DNA of 64,000 nt from Aquisalimonas sp. 2447 (GTDB taxonomy: Bacteria; Pseudomonadota; Gammaproteobacteria; Nitrococcales; Aquisalimonadaceae), in NCBI RefSeq assembly GCF_012044895.1, contig NZ_CP050695.1, positions 898,501 to 962,500 on the forward strand. Direction: 5' to 3'. The position numbers and the translations under genes were made by a program. The notes under the pieces are model-generated. The model was not told where the DNA came from and made no database searches. It was given only the letters and a program-made list of their open reading frames with translations. Below, piece after piece: positions 18,125-26,473 of the stretch. The first letter of the stretch is position 1. The number at the start of each line of letters is the position of its first letter.

Positions 18125-18856
18125 ATGCATGCTCGAGAAATAGGACGACGTCTTCCTGCAGAACTGGCCAGCGTGCTTGAACGCGACATCCGGGAAGGGA
18201 AATTCGCTCCCGGAGCGAAACTGCCAACGGAGAGCGCGCTGGCAGAGCAGTTTGCCGTTAGTCGGCCGGCCGTGCGGGAGGCAATCGCACAGTTGCGGAG
18301 CGCAGGCCTTGTCCATACGCGCCAGGGCGCAGGCACCTTCGTGGCAGACGCCACCTCAGCCCGTTCCGCGTTCTCCTTGGCAGGCAGACAGCTGGATAAG
18401 GCAGAACTGTGCTACGTGTTCGAGATTCGTGAGGAAGTAGAAACGGGAGCCGCCGCATTGGCAGCACGCTACCGTTCCCTCGAGGATCTTGACGCAATGC
18501 GGGTATCGCTGAACCGGCTCAACGATGCGGTGGAACACGGGCAGCCGGCCGCGCAGCACGACATTGACTTCCATCATGCCATTGCCGCCGCTTCGGGGAA
18601 CCGGTTCTTCCACGAACTTCTGGAGCTATTTGCGGAGCAAATCGTTGAGTCCATCGTCATCGCGCGATCCAACACGGCCAGGACAGGCCGGCTCACGCAC
18701 AACGTCCAGCTCGAGCACCAGTCGATCTTTGAAGCCATCGAGGAGGGGAATCCGGAGGCGGCGCGAGCCGCCATGCACGTCCACCTCTCCAACGCGAAAA
18801 AACGCCTGGGTCTTCGACGCCCAGCAGAATCATCCCGAATCGAGGCCGCGGAATGA
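18125..18856 (+). CDS. FadR/FCD-family GntR regulator
   Basis: A 243-residue regulator. The N-terminal winged helix has the GntR signature GKFAPGAKLPTESALAEQFA followed by VSRPAVREAIAQLRSAGLV. The C-terminal all-helical FCD domain (about residues 90-225) shows the metal/effector His ligands in DIDFHHAIAAASGN and ARAAMHVHLSNA. It starts 13 bases after dctM and overlaps the next gene by four bases. The TTGTC-T-GACAA palindrome at the operon promoter is the probable binding site, with the transported acid or its product as inducer. Confidence 0.9.
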   Translation: MHAREIGRRLPAELASVLERDIREGKFAPGAKLPTESALAEQFAVSRPAVREAIAQLRSAGLVHTRQGAGTFVADATSARSAFSLAGRQLDKAELCYVFEIREEVETGAAALAARYRSLEDLDAMRVSLNRLNDAVEHGQPAAQHDIDFHHAIAAASGNRFFHELLELFAEQIVESIVIARSNTARTGRLTHNVQLEHQSIFEAIEEGNPEAARAAMHVHLSNAKKRLGLRRPAESSRIEAAE

Positions 18857-19755
18857 CGACCGACACCAACATCCCCATGACACCCGCACCTGTCGCTCGG
18901 CCAAGCAAGCCGGATACGCCGCTTCCGTCGGGCTCGTGCGATAGCCATGCACACGTTTTCGACCCAGCAGGCCGGACACCGCTGGTCCCGACAAGCGAGT
19001 ACGCTCCGGCTCCGGCGTCCCTCGTCGATTACGAGAACCTCCTCGCGACACTTGGTTTCGATCGAGGGGTCCTCGTCCAGCCCAGTGTCTACGGGACCGA
19101 CAATCGGAACATGCTGGAATGCCTGGAGAAGAAGGGGCCTGGCGGCGAGGATGTATTCCGCGGCGTCGTAGTCGTGGACGATTCCGTGACGGACCGGGAG
19201 CTCGAAGCGATGCACGCGGTAGGTGTCCGCGGAATTCGCGTCAACGTGGTTTTCGGAGGCGGTGTCGACTTCGACGTCCTCGCCAACCTCGGCGAACGCA
19301 TCGCGCCATTGGGCTGGCACGTGCAGTGCTTCGTCGATCTTTCAAGACTCCCGGACTTCGCGAAAAAGGCGGAGCGCCTTCCGGTTCCGGTTGTCGTGGA
19401 TCACATGGGTCACTTTCCGGTTGCGCGCCACACGGACCGGTTACCAGCTTTTCAGGACCTGGTTGCCATGGTTCGAGAGGGTCAGGCCTGGGTGAAGCTG
19501 TCGGGGCCCAACCGAATCAGCGGCCACGACCACCCACCCTTCGATGACGTCAGGAGCCTAGTTGATGCCTTGGTGGCGGCCAACCCGCAGCAGCTCGTGT
19601 TCGGGACCGATTGGCCCCACGTAAAGCTGCCAACGCCCGTGCCCGACGACGGTGCTCTGATCAACGCGTTCCATCAGTGGATCTCAGACATCGAGATCCG
19701 CCACGACATTCTCGTTCGAAATCCTGGAAGGCTTTACGGTTTCAACCACCCGTGA
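18853..19755 (+). CDS. Amidohydrolase_2-family lactonase-like hydrolase
   Basis: A 300-residue TIM-barrel protein of the COG3618 amidohydrolase group, which includes 2-pyrone-4,6-dicarboxylate lactonase and D-galactarolactone isomerase. It has the N-terminal CDSHAHVFDP metal-site motif, a central VVDHMGHFPV and a late VFGTDWPHVKLPTP with the catalytic Asp. Many relatives open or isomerise sugar-acid lactones. Being the last gene in an operon with a hydroxyacid dehydrogenase and a TRAP acid importer, it probably opens a lactone that feeds the dehydrogenase. The exact substrate is not visible. Confidence 0.82.
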   Translation: MTTDTNIPMTPAPVARPSKPDTPLPSGSCDSHAHVFDPAGRTPLVPTSEYAPAPASLVDYENLLATLGFDRGVLVQPSVYGTDNRNMLECLEKKGPGGEDVFRGVVVVDDSVTDRELEAMHAVGVRGIRVNVVFGGGVDFDVLANLGERIAPLGWHVQCFVDLSRLPDFAKKAERLPVPVVVDHMGHFPVARHTDRLPAFQDLVAMVREGQAWVKLSGPNRISGHDHPPFDDVRSLVDALVAANPQQLVFGTDWPHVKLPTPVPDDGALINAFHQWISDIEIRHDILVRNPGRLYGFNHP

Positions 19756-19796
19756 AGAGGCTGCCTTCAAGCGTCTAACTCCAGAGCCTCAGATCA

Positions 19797-19969
19797 CACT
19801 GGGGATTCTTGAATAACCGATGACAGACAACGGCTCATATGGCCAATGAGCGGGGCCGATCAAGCCACTTCAGCACTGACCTGATCGCTGCGTCCTCCTG
19901 TAACCTCGCGAGCAGCACCATCTGGCACCGTGGAAGCAGGGCCTCACGCGGTCTCACGAATTACGCGGG
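19797..19969 (+). mobile_element. Solo right end of an IS1380-type element
   Basis: This stretch aligns with the noncoding right end of the IS1380 element (about 10054-10249). It shares CGGCTCAT.TGGCCAATGAGCGGGG, a run with CACCATCTGGCACCGTG, and the terminal GAATTACGCGGG. No transposase coding sequence or left end accompanies it. It is a remnant, or the product of a deletion between two copies. Confidence 0.8.
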
Positions 19970-20066
19970 TGGGAAGAGAATACGGAACAGCGCCGAGCTT
20001 TCGCAGTGATGCGACGGTCCGCTCTTGGCCGACCGAGGTGACGGGGAGTCATGTTTCGGTGCCAGT

Positions 20067-20319
20067 CTAAATGGGGCGAATGCCGCGGCACGTCGGATAC
20101 GCACTGCACCCCCAGAATGAATGGCCAGCCTTGGCCCCTTTTCGGATGGTCTTGCGCTCCATCGCCGCGGAGCATTTCGGACACGGTGGTGGCGCATCGG
20201 CTCCCTTTGGCTGCGGCTCTCCAGCGTGGAGGGCGCTAGGAAGGCCTTCCTCGTCCAGGCCAAGGACCGGCTCGACCCTGGAGGAAGTGGCTCCCTGTGG
20301 CTGCGGCAGTTGGTCTTCA
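20067..20319 (-). pseudogene. C-terminal half of a DUF2726/zinc-ribbon protein, separated by IS66
   Basis: Reading minus from the IS66 edge, the frame gives EDQLPQPQGATSSRVEPVLG, a variable linker, then a topoisomerase-type zinc ribbon: CPKCSAAMERKTIRKG followed by AGHSFWGCSAYPTCRG, with four Cys. It stops at 20067. It continues in frame from the N-terminal half at 22643-23127 if the element and one target copy are removed. The intact gene would encode about 245 residues: a membrane-anchored DUF2726 nuclease-like domain plus zinc ribbon, a common architecture for DUF2726 proteins. Confidence 0.85.
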
Positions 20320-20349
20320 AGGGCTTCGTAAGCGCTCCGCGAACCCCAC

Positions 20350-21954
20350 CTACTCAGCGGGTTTGAGCGCGTATAGGCTCTCGTCCTGATGCCACGGCAG
20401 CAGTCGGTCGATGGCCTCGCCGGTTGTCGCGCCCGGCAGGTTCTTTAACACCTCGAGCAGGTACGCGTAGGGCTCCAGGCCGTTGATCTTGGCCGTCTCG
20501 ATGACGCTGTAGATCGTGGCACTGGCGTGCGCACCCCGCGGCGTCTGACTGAACAGCCAGTTTTTGCGCCCCACCACGAACGGCCGAATGGCGTTCTCCG
20601 CGGGGTTGTTGTCCAGCGGGATGCGGCCATCCTCCAGGAAGCGGATGAGCCGGGGCCATTGGCTGTTGAGGTAGTGCACGGCCTTGCCGATGGCGCTCTT
20701 CGGCGGCACCTTCTCCAGGGACTGGTCAAGCCACTGGCGCAGATCCTCGATCAGCGGCCGGCTGTGCGTGGCGCGCAGGCGTTCACGCTTCTCAACGGGC
20801 AGGCCCTGGGCTTCGCGCTCCACCCGGTAGAGCTTGCCGATGGACGCCAGCGCCCGGTCGGCCTTGCCGGTCTTGCCCTTGGGCTGGACCTTCTGGGCCT
20901 CTTTGAACTTGCGGCGCGCATGCGCCCAGCACCCGGCATGGGTGATGGCATTATCGCGCACGACCTGGGCATAGCCCTCGTAGCCGTCGGTGAGCAGGAT
21001 ACCACCATAGTCATCCAGCAGGCGCCGCGGGACCTGGCCCGAGCGGCTGGGATCGTAGTCGAACAGCACCACCTCGGCTCCGGGCGGCCCGCCGCGTTGG
21101 ACCCACATGTACGAGGTGCTGGAGGCGGCCCGCCCGGGCTCGGTGTTCACCTGCACGGTGGTCTCATCCATGTGGATGAGCTCCGCACTGTGCAAATGGG
21201 CGCGCATGCGCTCGGCCAGTGGCGCGAGCAACGCACCCAGGTCCACCATCCAGCGGGCGAGCGTGTTCCGTGGCAGCTCCAGGCCCAGTCGTTTGAAGAC
21301 CTGCTCCTGGCGGTACAGCGGCAGCGCGTCCTGGTACTTGGCGGTGGCGATATAGGCAAGCAGTCCGGGGCTCGCGTTGCTCTTCGGCAGCGGCTGCGGC
21401 GGCAGATCGGCGATCTGGACACCGTCCTCGCAGGCCCGGCAGGCGTACTTGATGCGCACATGGCGCAGCACCTGGATCTGGGCCGGGATGATGTCGAGCT
21501 GCTCGGTGACCTCTTCGCCGATGCGGGTGAGCGCACCGCAGCCGCAGGCACACTGCTGTTCGTCCTCGGGGAGATCGTGGACGATGTCCACGCGAGGCAG
21601 CTCCGGCGGCAGTGGGGCGCGCCCACCCCGGCGACGCTTGCCGCCACTGGGGGCCGGCTGGTTTTCCTCTTCCGCCTCGGCAGTCTCACCTGACTCGGCG
21701 GGCTCTTCCACCAGGCTCTCGGCCTCGTCGAAGAACAGGTCCTGCTGCTTGATGCTGTACTTCTCGGTGGAGGGGCCGAAGCGGTTGTCCAGCAGCAGCC
21801 GGATTTGCTCGAACAGCGAGCGCTTCTCTGCCGCCCACGCGGCCTCCTTCTCGGCGAGTTGGGCCTGGAGGCGTTCGACCAGAGCGCGCTGCTCATCGAG
21901 CTCGCGCTGGAGATCGGAACTGGATGGCAACGTGTTGGTATCGGCCCGTTTCAT
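20350..21954 (-). CDS. tnpC: IS66 transposase TnpC
   Basis: A 534-residue DDE transposase. It has an N-terminal coiled coil (about residues 14-50), a zinc-finger region with CACGCGALTRIGEEVTEQLD and CRACEDGV, and the DDE domain with HMDETTVQVN, LLTDGYEGYAQVV and the later IPLDNNPAENAIRPFVVGRK, which holds the final acidic residue. Length is normal for IS66 TnpC. It is the last gene of the tnpABC set. Confidence 0.95.
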   Translation of the reverse strand: MKRADTNTLPSSSDLQRELDEQRALVERLQAQLAEKEAAWAAEKRSLFEQIRLLLDNRFGPSTEKYSIKQQDLFFDEAESLVEEPAESGETAEAEEENQPAPSGGKRRRGGRAPLPPELPRVDIVHDLPEDEQQCACGCGALTRIGEEVTEQLDIIPAQIQVLRHVRIKYACRACEDGVQIADLPPQPLPKSNASPGLLAYIATAKYQDALPLYRQEQVFKRLGLELPRNTLARWMVDLGALLAPLAERMRAHLHSAELIHMDETTVQVNTEPGRAASSTSYMWVQRGGPPGAEVVLFDYDPSRSGQVPRRLLDDYGGILLTDGYEGYAQVVRDNAITHAGCWAHARRKFKEAQKVQPKGKTGKADRALASIGKLYRVEREAQGLPVEKRERLRATHSRPLIEDLRQWLDQSLEKVPPKSAIGKAVHYLNSQWPRLIRFLEDGRIPLDNNPAENAIRPFVVGRKNWLFSQTPRGAHASATIYSVIETAKINGLEPYAYLLEVLKNLPGATTGEAIDRLLPWHQDESLYALKPAE

Positions 21955-21999
21955 GTGGGTAATTGTACCAAAACGCCACCGGTGCGGCGAGCAAAAATT

Positions 22000-22356
22000 T
22001 CATCCAACCGACTGAAAATGCAACGCTTTGTGCGGCTGCATACGGGTGATGTCGATGCCGTCGAGCAACCAGTTGAGCTCCTGGCCCGAGAGCGTGAGCC
22101 GCTCCCGCTCACCGCAAGCCGGCCACTTGAACCGCTCCTGCTCGAGGCGTTTGTACCAGACCACAAAGCCGTTGCGCTCCCAGAACAGGATCTTCACCTT
22201 ATCCCGCGCCCGGTTGCAGAACACGAACACCGCCGCGGTGAACGGATCGCACGCCATGACCTCCTGGACGAGCAGCGACAAACCGTCAATCGACTTGCGC
22301 ATGTCCACGGGCTCGCGGCACAGATACACCGCCACATCCGTCCCGGGCCGGATCAT
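22000..22356 (-). CDS. tnpB: IS66 accessory protein TnpB
   Basis: A 118-residue IS66 Orf2-like protein with the family hallmark REPVDMRKSIDGLSLLVQE, followed by VFVFCNRARDKVKILFWERN. It is needed with TnpC for IS66 transposition. It overlaps tnpA by four bases. Confidence 0.95.
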   Translation of the reverse strand: MIRPGTDVAVYLCREPVDMRKSIDGLSLLVQEVMACDPFTAAVFVFCNRARDKVKILFWERNGFVVWYKRLEQERFKWPACGERERLTLSGQELNWLLDGIDITRMQPHKALHFQSVG

Positions 22357-22559
22357 GCCACCACCTCCACGGCCACGAACCGTGCGGGACGGTGACGCTC
22401 CGGAACCGGAACTCCGGCCTCATGCAGCCGGCGCTCCCAGTCCATCAACTCGGCGAGCGAGACATCCTGGCGCCGCGCATACTCACTCAGCGACAACCCC
22501 AAGGCATGGGCGTGATACAAATGACCCAGCCAGCGGGCGCGTACCGGGGATAACCACAT
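22353..22559 (-). CDS. tnpA: IS66 accessory protein TnpA
   Basis: A 68-residue protein with a helix-turn-helix-like segment, LGLSLSEYARRQDVSLAELM, typical of the short TnpA proteins of IS66 elements. It is the first gene of the element and overlaps tnpB. It is shorter than the ~100 residues of some TnpAs, but short forms are common. Confidence 0.85.
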   Translation of the reverse strand: MWLSPVRARWLGHLYHAHALGLSLSEYARRQDVSLAELMDWERRLHEAGVPVPERHRPARFVAVEVVA

Positions 22560-22642
22560 GCTCCAAGCCTCCCATCAATCTGGAAGGCTCAGTGTCGCGG
22601 AACTGGAATCGACTCAACAGATGGGGTTCGTGGAGCGCTTAC

Positions 22643-23127
22643 AGGGCTTCCAGGATCTGACTGCGGACTTGGGAGACGGTGTAAGCCTGTTTTGCCGGAA
22701 ACCGCAGCAGGGGAATTCCCGCCACCTGGCAAGCACGCTCGACGAACTGGTCACGCTGCCGGCTTGCCTTCCTCTGATGGGAGCCGTCGTCGAGTTCGAT
22801 GGCGCCCACGACCGACAAATCGTCTGCGCGGCACAGCACGAAGTCGACATGTTTCGACGAGATTTTGTTGAAGGCGCTGCTGTGCTTCGATCGGTTGGAT
22901 ACGCCGTGAACCTCGATGACGTCGGCGAGTCGCACTTTGCCGAAGACCCGATAGGACGGTCCCGCCGCCTGGTCGAGCACACCAAGGAACGACCGCTCCG
23001 CCGGCGTAAACAGCGCGGTGCACTTCCGGTACGGGAAGTCGGCGGTGCGCAAGGCCCGGCGTGACATCAACAACGCGGTCGTCACCAGGATGAGGATCAG
23101 AACGACAACCGTAGCGATGGATGCCAT
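22643..23127 (-). pseudogene. N-terminal half of a DUF2726 protein, cut by IS66
   Basis: The first 161 residues start with a membrane anchor (SIATVVVLILILVTTALL, residues 3-20) and continue into a DUF2726 domain. That domain has YRVFGKVRLADVIEV, VDFVLCRADDLSVVGAIELD and RACQVAGIPLLRFPAKQAYT, the PD-(D/E)xK-like core. The frame ends in IS66 right after QILEAL and resumes in frame at 20319. A good AGGAG site precedes the ATG at 23127. The product would now lack its zinc ribbon. The 23128-23413 region upstream of it holds no gene. Confidence 0.87.
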
Positions 23128-23413
23128 GAGAAACTCCTATCGGTTCGAGCGAGCACATTCGCATATGGCGAGGACCTTATTCCTGGTCAGCCATCACATC
23201 TCCTGGATCGGCGCCGCGCGACAACATCGACCCGAAGCCGCCGGCCACGCCTCAGCCCTTGGGCGTCCGCTTTGATCCCAGTAATGCTGCGCTTTTGGAG
23301 CGAAGCGGAAAACCTGTCCGGCAGCAGCGCAATGTAAGGTCAATTGTGCCGCCTGAAATGCTCCATTCGACAACCCCCTTCACCTAGCGCACAACCCATC
23401 CATATGTGAGAAG

Positions 23414-25297
23414 TCAAAGTAACTTATCGAAAAGCGCTTTCCACCTTTCTATATCGTCATCCTCAACGTATCGGCTCGTGTTCGCTAGAAGTTTATCTTT
23501 GACGCCCAGAGCTAGCTTAACCTTCCACCCATCCTCCATGGCGAAGCCTTCTGTTTCAGCCCAATTCTTTATTTGAGGAACTATTGGTTTCTTTGGATCA
23601 TGCACGTCTTCAAACTCTTCTTCGGCACGTCGCTCCATTCGGTCGAGCACTTGAATCATCAGACTGGTAGGTAGGAGGTCCTCGATTTCCGTACCTTTAA
23701 GGTCGGAAAACACTGCGTCAGTTTCAATTATCTTGTCCTTGTCATTAGAATAGAGATCCCCTTGAAGGGATTTGATAGTCTGCTTTCCAGCCGCGTCACT
23801 GTCTAGCAACACCTTCGGCAGGTCGTCATCTCTTCCAGACAAGATAGATGCGATAATCTTTGCGGTTTTGGCGCCACCGGACGGGGGAAAAACTAATTCG
23901 AACTTGGGTGCGATCTTTTCCTTGCCTATCAAAATACTTTTGATCGCGGTAAGGTAATGTTGATCTGATGGGCCTTCAACGATGATTGGCTGGCAGCCTA
24001 GAAGCAAACTTTCTGAAACAGTCAAGTTCAAGGCAGAATGAACCGCGTAGGTTGCCCCATTCTCTTTCAATCCTTTGGCTCCTCTCGTGACTCGTAGATC
24101 ACTTGACGCCTCTGTGCAGCCATCATCTCCCACGAATACTTTTCGGACCCGATCCAGACGGTCGGCGTCGATCATAAATGGCGAGTGCGTTGTAAAAATT
24201 AACTGGTTAGTTTCGGCTAGATTGTTGAAGAACGCTGTTAAATCTCGCTGTGCGAGTGGATGCAACGAATGCCCTGGCTCATCAAGAAGAACGACTGCCT
24301 CTTCATGTGCATCCTCGCTTTCATAGGTAAAGACTAGAAAGAAGCTCAGAAACCATTGAAGTCCAGCGCTCCTGTTCTCAAGTTCGATTTCCTCAGATCG
24401 GCGATCATCCGCGACCAAGATTCGAAAGTAGTTTCCATCAGCAACCAGCCGAAACCGATAGTTACCTTGTTTCCACCAGTCCGAGAAGGCTGTCGTCAGC
24501 TTAGATGATGCTGATTGCAACAATGCCAAACGCTCACGAAGTTTCGCGTCGTCTTCTTTTATCTCATCGTCGGTCTTGTTTGTAACGCTTCCGACCTTCT
24601 CTCCCTTTTGATTTACTCTCTCTACAACACCTGTTGAACGCGCTAGCTCTAACATTTCGTCAGCACTCAGGCTCACGAGGTCAAACAACACTTTAAGAGT
24701 CCGAGTCTTTGCAGCTTCTCGCGCCCCCAGATCATCGCGTTCCATGTTATCAACAACATGTGGTAAATAAATTTGATCGTCTAGATTTCCATAATTTGAA
24801 TAATATACGAAATATGGCAACCGACCCTTGAAACGTTGCCAAAGGCTCGGCCCCTTCTTCGGCTCTTCCCCTTCAGTTTCGGCCGGCTTTTCCAGTTCTG
24901 GGTTAAATGTATTTTTAAGGTCTACGTCTGGGAAATCAGGGAATTCGAAGCCGTACTGCCCCGCGAAATTTCGACGAGCAATGATGGTCGCTCCCACTTT
25001 AGCTTCGATACCGTAGCTGTTAGCAACTTCAATATCGGATTCATCCATTTCAAACTTGCAGTAAATGAATCGATGTGAACTTGGCTCATTGCGCATTTCC
25101 GCGTATCGACTTCGTGGCATGTCATCAAGAAGATTAATTCTACCGGATGCAGTTGGGTTAAATTTCCAAAGAGGCAGTAACAGATTTGTTTTTCCAGCTT
25201 CGTTTTCACCAATCAGGGCGGTTACATCGGAGACATCAATCCAACCACTGTCAGCGATGGATCGGAAATTGGTTACGCGGAATTGTATTAATTTCAT
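23414..25297 (-). CDS. OLD-family ATPase/TOPRIM nuclease, probable integron cassette gene
   Basis: A 627-residue protein with an ABC-type ATPase and a TOPRIM nuclease domain, as in OLD nucleases and GajA. Walker A is GENEAGKT at residues 30-37, and Walker B/D-loop is VVLLDEPGHSLHP at about 330-343. The TOPRIM acidic motifs are IIVEGPSDQHYL (about 435) and LLDSDAAGK (about 494). Such proteins cut DNA and often act in phage defence. No UvrD-like GajB partner follows, so it is not a Gabija pair. It is clearly AT-richer than its neighbours and starts 74 bases past an attC site in the same orientation, so it is probably the second cassette of the integron. No clear attC follows its stop. Confidence 0.87.
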   Translation of the reverse strand: MKLIQFRVTNFRSIADSGWIDVSDVTALIGENEAGKTNLLLPLWKFNPTASGRINLLDDMPRSRYAEMRNEPSSHRFIYCKFEMDESDIEVANSYGIEAKVGATIIARRNFAGQYGFEFPDFPDVDLKNTFNPELEKPAETEGEEPKKGPSLWQRFKGRLPYFVYYSNYGNLDDQIYLPHVVDNMERDDLGAREAAKTRTLKVLFDLVSLSADEMLELARSTGVVERVNQKGEKVGSVTNKTDDEIKEDDAKLRERLALLQSASSKLTTAFSDWWKQGNYRFRLVADGNYFRILVADDRRSEEIELENRSAGLQWFLSFFLVFTYESEDAHEEAVVLLDEPGHSLHPLAQRDLTAFFNNLAETNQLIFTTHSPFMIDADRLDRVRKVFVGDDGCTEASSDLRVTRGAKGLKENGATYAVHSALNLTVSESLLLGCQPIIVEGPSDQHYLTAIKSILIGKEKIAPKFELVFPPSGGAKTAKIIASILSGRDDDLPKVLLDSDAAGKQTIKSLQGDLYSNDKDKIIETDAVFSDLKGTEIEDLLPTSLMIQVLDRMERRAEEEFEDVHDPKKPIVPQIKNWAETEGFAMEDGWKVKLALGVKDKLLANTSRYVEDDDIERWKALFDKLL

Positions 25298-25370
25298 AAT
25301 TGACCTTTATGAGAAAGTTGGGCGCCGCTCGCGGCAGTAAGATAGCCTAGACCTCAATGGCTCGGCTTCG

Positions 25371-25445
25371 ACCTAACGGCCAGCGTAACCGGCGCCCAAC
25401 GGAACGCAGCGGAGTTGGGCGTCCGAGGTGACGCTGTTGTTAGAC
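25371..25445 (-). other. attC: Integron attC site
   Basis: Read on the minus strand, the site starts with GTCTAAC (25445-25439) and ends with GTTAGGT (25377-25371), matching RYYYAAC and GTTRRRY. Nested complementary arms AGCGT/ACGCT and CGCCCAAC/GTTGGGCG lie between, around a short variable loop. The 75-bp size, arm order and mismatched spacers are those of a folded attC substrate. The stop codon of the upstream PIN-like gene is inside the first core, as is common for integron cassettes. Confidence 0.88.
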
Positions 25446-26213
25446 AAGTCTTGCCAACTCCTCTGGTGTAAGGAACTGGACGCCATATCGCTGTTCCAGC
25501 CAGGTTCTGTTCGCGGCCGAGAACACAGAGTTATTGCCAGCAGCTTTGGCGATATCTCGCGTACACACATAATCATTGCCATACGCATAATGTGCAGATA
25601 TGGCATCACCATCCGCCCACTCAGCGACGGCTTTCGCTATGGGACCCTCTTCTGAGTCGGGGGCCGCCGAGATACCAGCGTGCCATGGCTCATGGGAAGA
25701 GGCGTACTCCTGTCCGATTGCTTTCAATTGGCTAATCCCGCAATCCTGCGCTTCGATATCCCTTCCGATTGTCCCGAACCGTTCGGCAATATCGTGGGTC
25801 ACAGGGATAAACCACTCGGATTTAAGGTCCGGATTCTTGGCCGTTGCTAACCTCGTGCAGTGAAGAATCTTGAATCCGATCTTTTCAGCATCTGCCCAAT
25901 GCTTCGAAAGGTAATGATTATTGCCGGGATGGGCATTTGGATCAGGGCCGATACCTATCGAAAAGGCTAGCGAACCGTCTGGTTGCTCTTTTTCTTCAAA
26001 GTTGACCTTAGCTTTGTACTCGGCCAGAAACTGGTGTCGCCCAGATTTCTTAACAGCTTCCAGCGTAAACACCGTTTCGGCAAGATACGCCTCAATAGTT
26101 CCTTGAGCTATCGCGTCATGGATCCGACGGAACTCAGCGATCGCGCTTTCGTTTGGAAAGGAATCGGGCGACGAGACGATCCGCCACACATTGGAATCAA
26201 ACGTAACCTTCAC
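25440..26213 (-). CDS. PIN-like nuclease, first integron cassette gene
   Basis: A 257-residue protein with GTG as the likely start: it lies three bases after GGGAGGGG, and the next residues, KVTFDSNVW, begin a PIN-type fold with its first catalytic Asp. The C-terminus matches the last PIN strand and helix: DYVCTRDIAKAAG, SVFSAANRTWLEQRYGVQFL. PIN domains are metal-dependent RNases, common as toxins. No antitoxin is visible in the cassette, so it may be a standalone nuclease or a defence gene. The longer frame to 26366 would read through the integron core site and is unlikely. The stop is embedded in attC. Confidence 0.72.
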   Translation of the reverse strand: MKVTFDSNVWRIVSSPDSFPNESAIAEFRRIHDAIAQGTIEAYLAETVFTLEAVKKSGRHQFLAEYKAKVNFEEKEQPDGSLAFSIGIGPDPNAHPGNNHYLSKHWADAEKIGFKILHCTRLATAKNPDLKSEWFIPVTHDIAERFGTIGRDIEAQDCGISQLKAIGQEYASSHEPWHAGISAAPDSEEGPIAKAVAEWADGDAISAHYAYGNDYVCTRDIAKAAGNNSVFSAANRTWLEQRYGVQFLTPEELARLV

Positions 26214-26228
26214 TGCCCCTCCCAATTT

Positions 26229-26235
26229 GTCTAAC
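26229..26235 (-). other. attI: Integron attI core (first cassette junction)
   Basis: GTTAGAC on the minus strand matches GTTRRRY. It lies 16 bases before the GTG start of the first cassette gene and between that gene and the divergent integrase gene, where the attI insertion point belongs. The rest of the 26214-26370 region holds no gene; I could not assign a cassette promoter with confidence. Confidence 0.65.
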
Positions 26236-26370
26236 AGTGAATGGATCGCCGTCACGATGATTCGATCACCGTGAAGGCGACATATCCACCGTGACGGGCC
26301 TCGGCCCTTCGATTTTTGCTCGTTCTTTCGGGAGGTTACCGCAGGAGGGTCATGCGGGGCCACCAATCAC

Positions 26371-26416
26371 TTGACGGCGCGTTTTCGCGCCGTAATCATG
26401 CTGTATATGCACACAG
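26371..26416 (+). promoter_or_regulatory. intI promoter with LexA (SOS) box
   Basis: TTGACG (26371-26376) and TAATCA (26393-26398), 16 bases apart, form a plausible promoter. CTGTATATGCACACAG at 26401-26416 is a close match to the LexA box (CTG-N10-CAG), just downstream and 23 bases before the ATG at 26440. The spacer is a perfect hairpin (ACGGCGCG-TTTT-CGCGCCGT). LexA control of integron integrases is established in other integrons. Confidence 0.8.
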
Positions 26417-26473
26417 TTGGCACGGAGGCCACAAAAGCAATGAACACGCCGGAGCGCCCGCTTCGACTGCGGG

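Larger units (their letters stand above)
20328..22642 (-). mobile_element. Complete IS66-family element with 8-bp target duplication
   Basis: The ends are GTAAGCGCTCC at 20328 and its complement GGAGCGCTTAC ending at 22642, typical of IS66. The 8-bp target duplication AGGGCTTC is exact on both sides (20320-20327 and 22643-22650). The element is 2315 bp and carries tnpA, tnpB and tnpC on the minus strand. It interrupts a DUF2726-domain gene. The perfect duplication suggests a recent insertion. Confidence 0.95.

Noticed and set aside
19961-20320. 119-codon minus-strand frame
   Set aside because: It is the wrong frame of the separated DUF2726 C-terminal half, whose real frame ends in a four-Cys zinc ribbon.
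20527-21693. 388-codon plus-strand frame
   Set aside because: Antisense to the IS66 transposase; no recognisable protein features.
23340-23413. A second attC after the OLD-type gene
   Set aside because: Only GCGCTAGGTG resembles a core; there is no matching RYYYAAC and no pairing arms.
23414-26213. Gabija or another named two-gene defence system
   Set aside because: The gene beside the OLD-type nuclease is PIN-like, not a UvrD-type helicase, and each gene seems to be a separate cassette.
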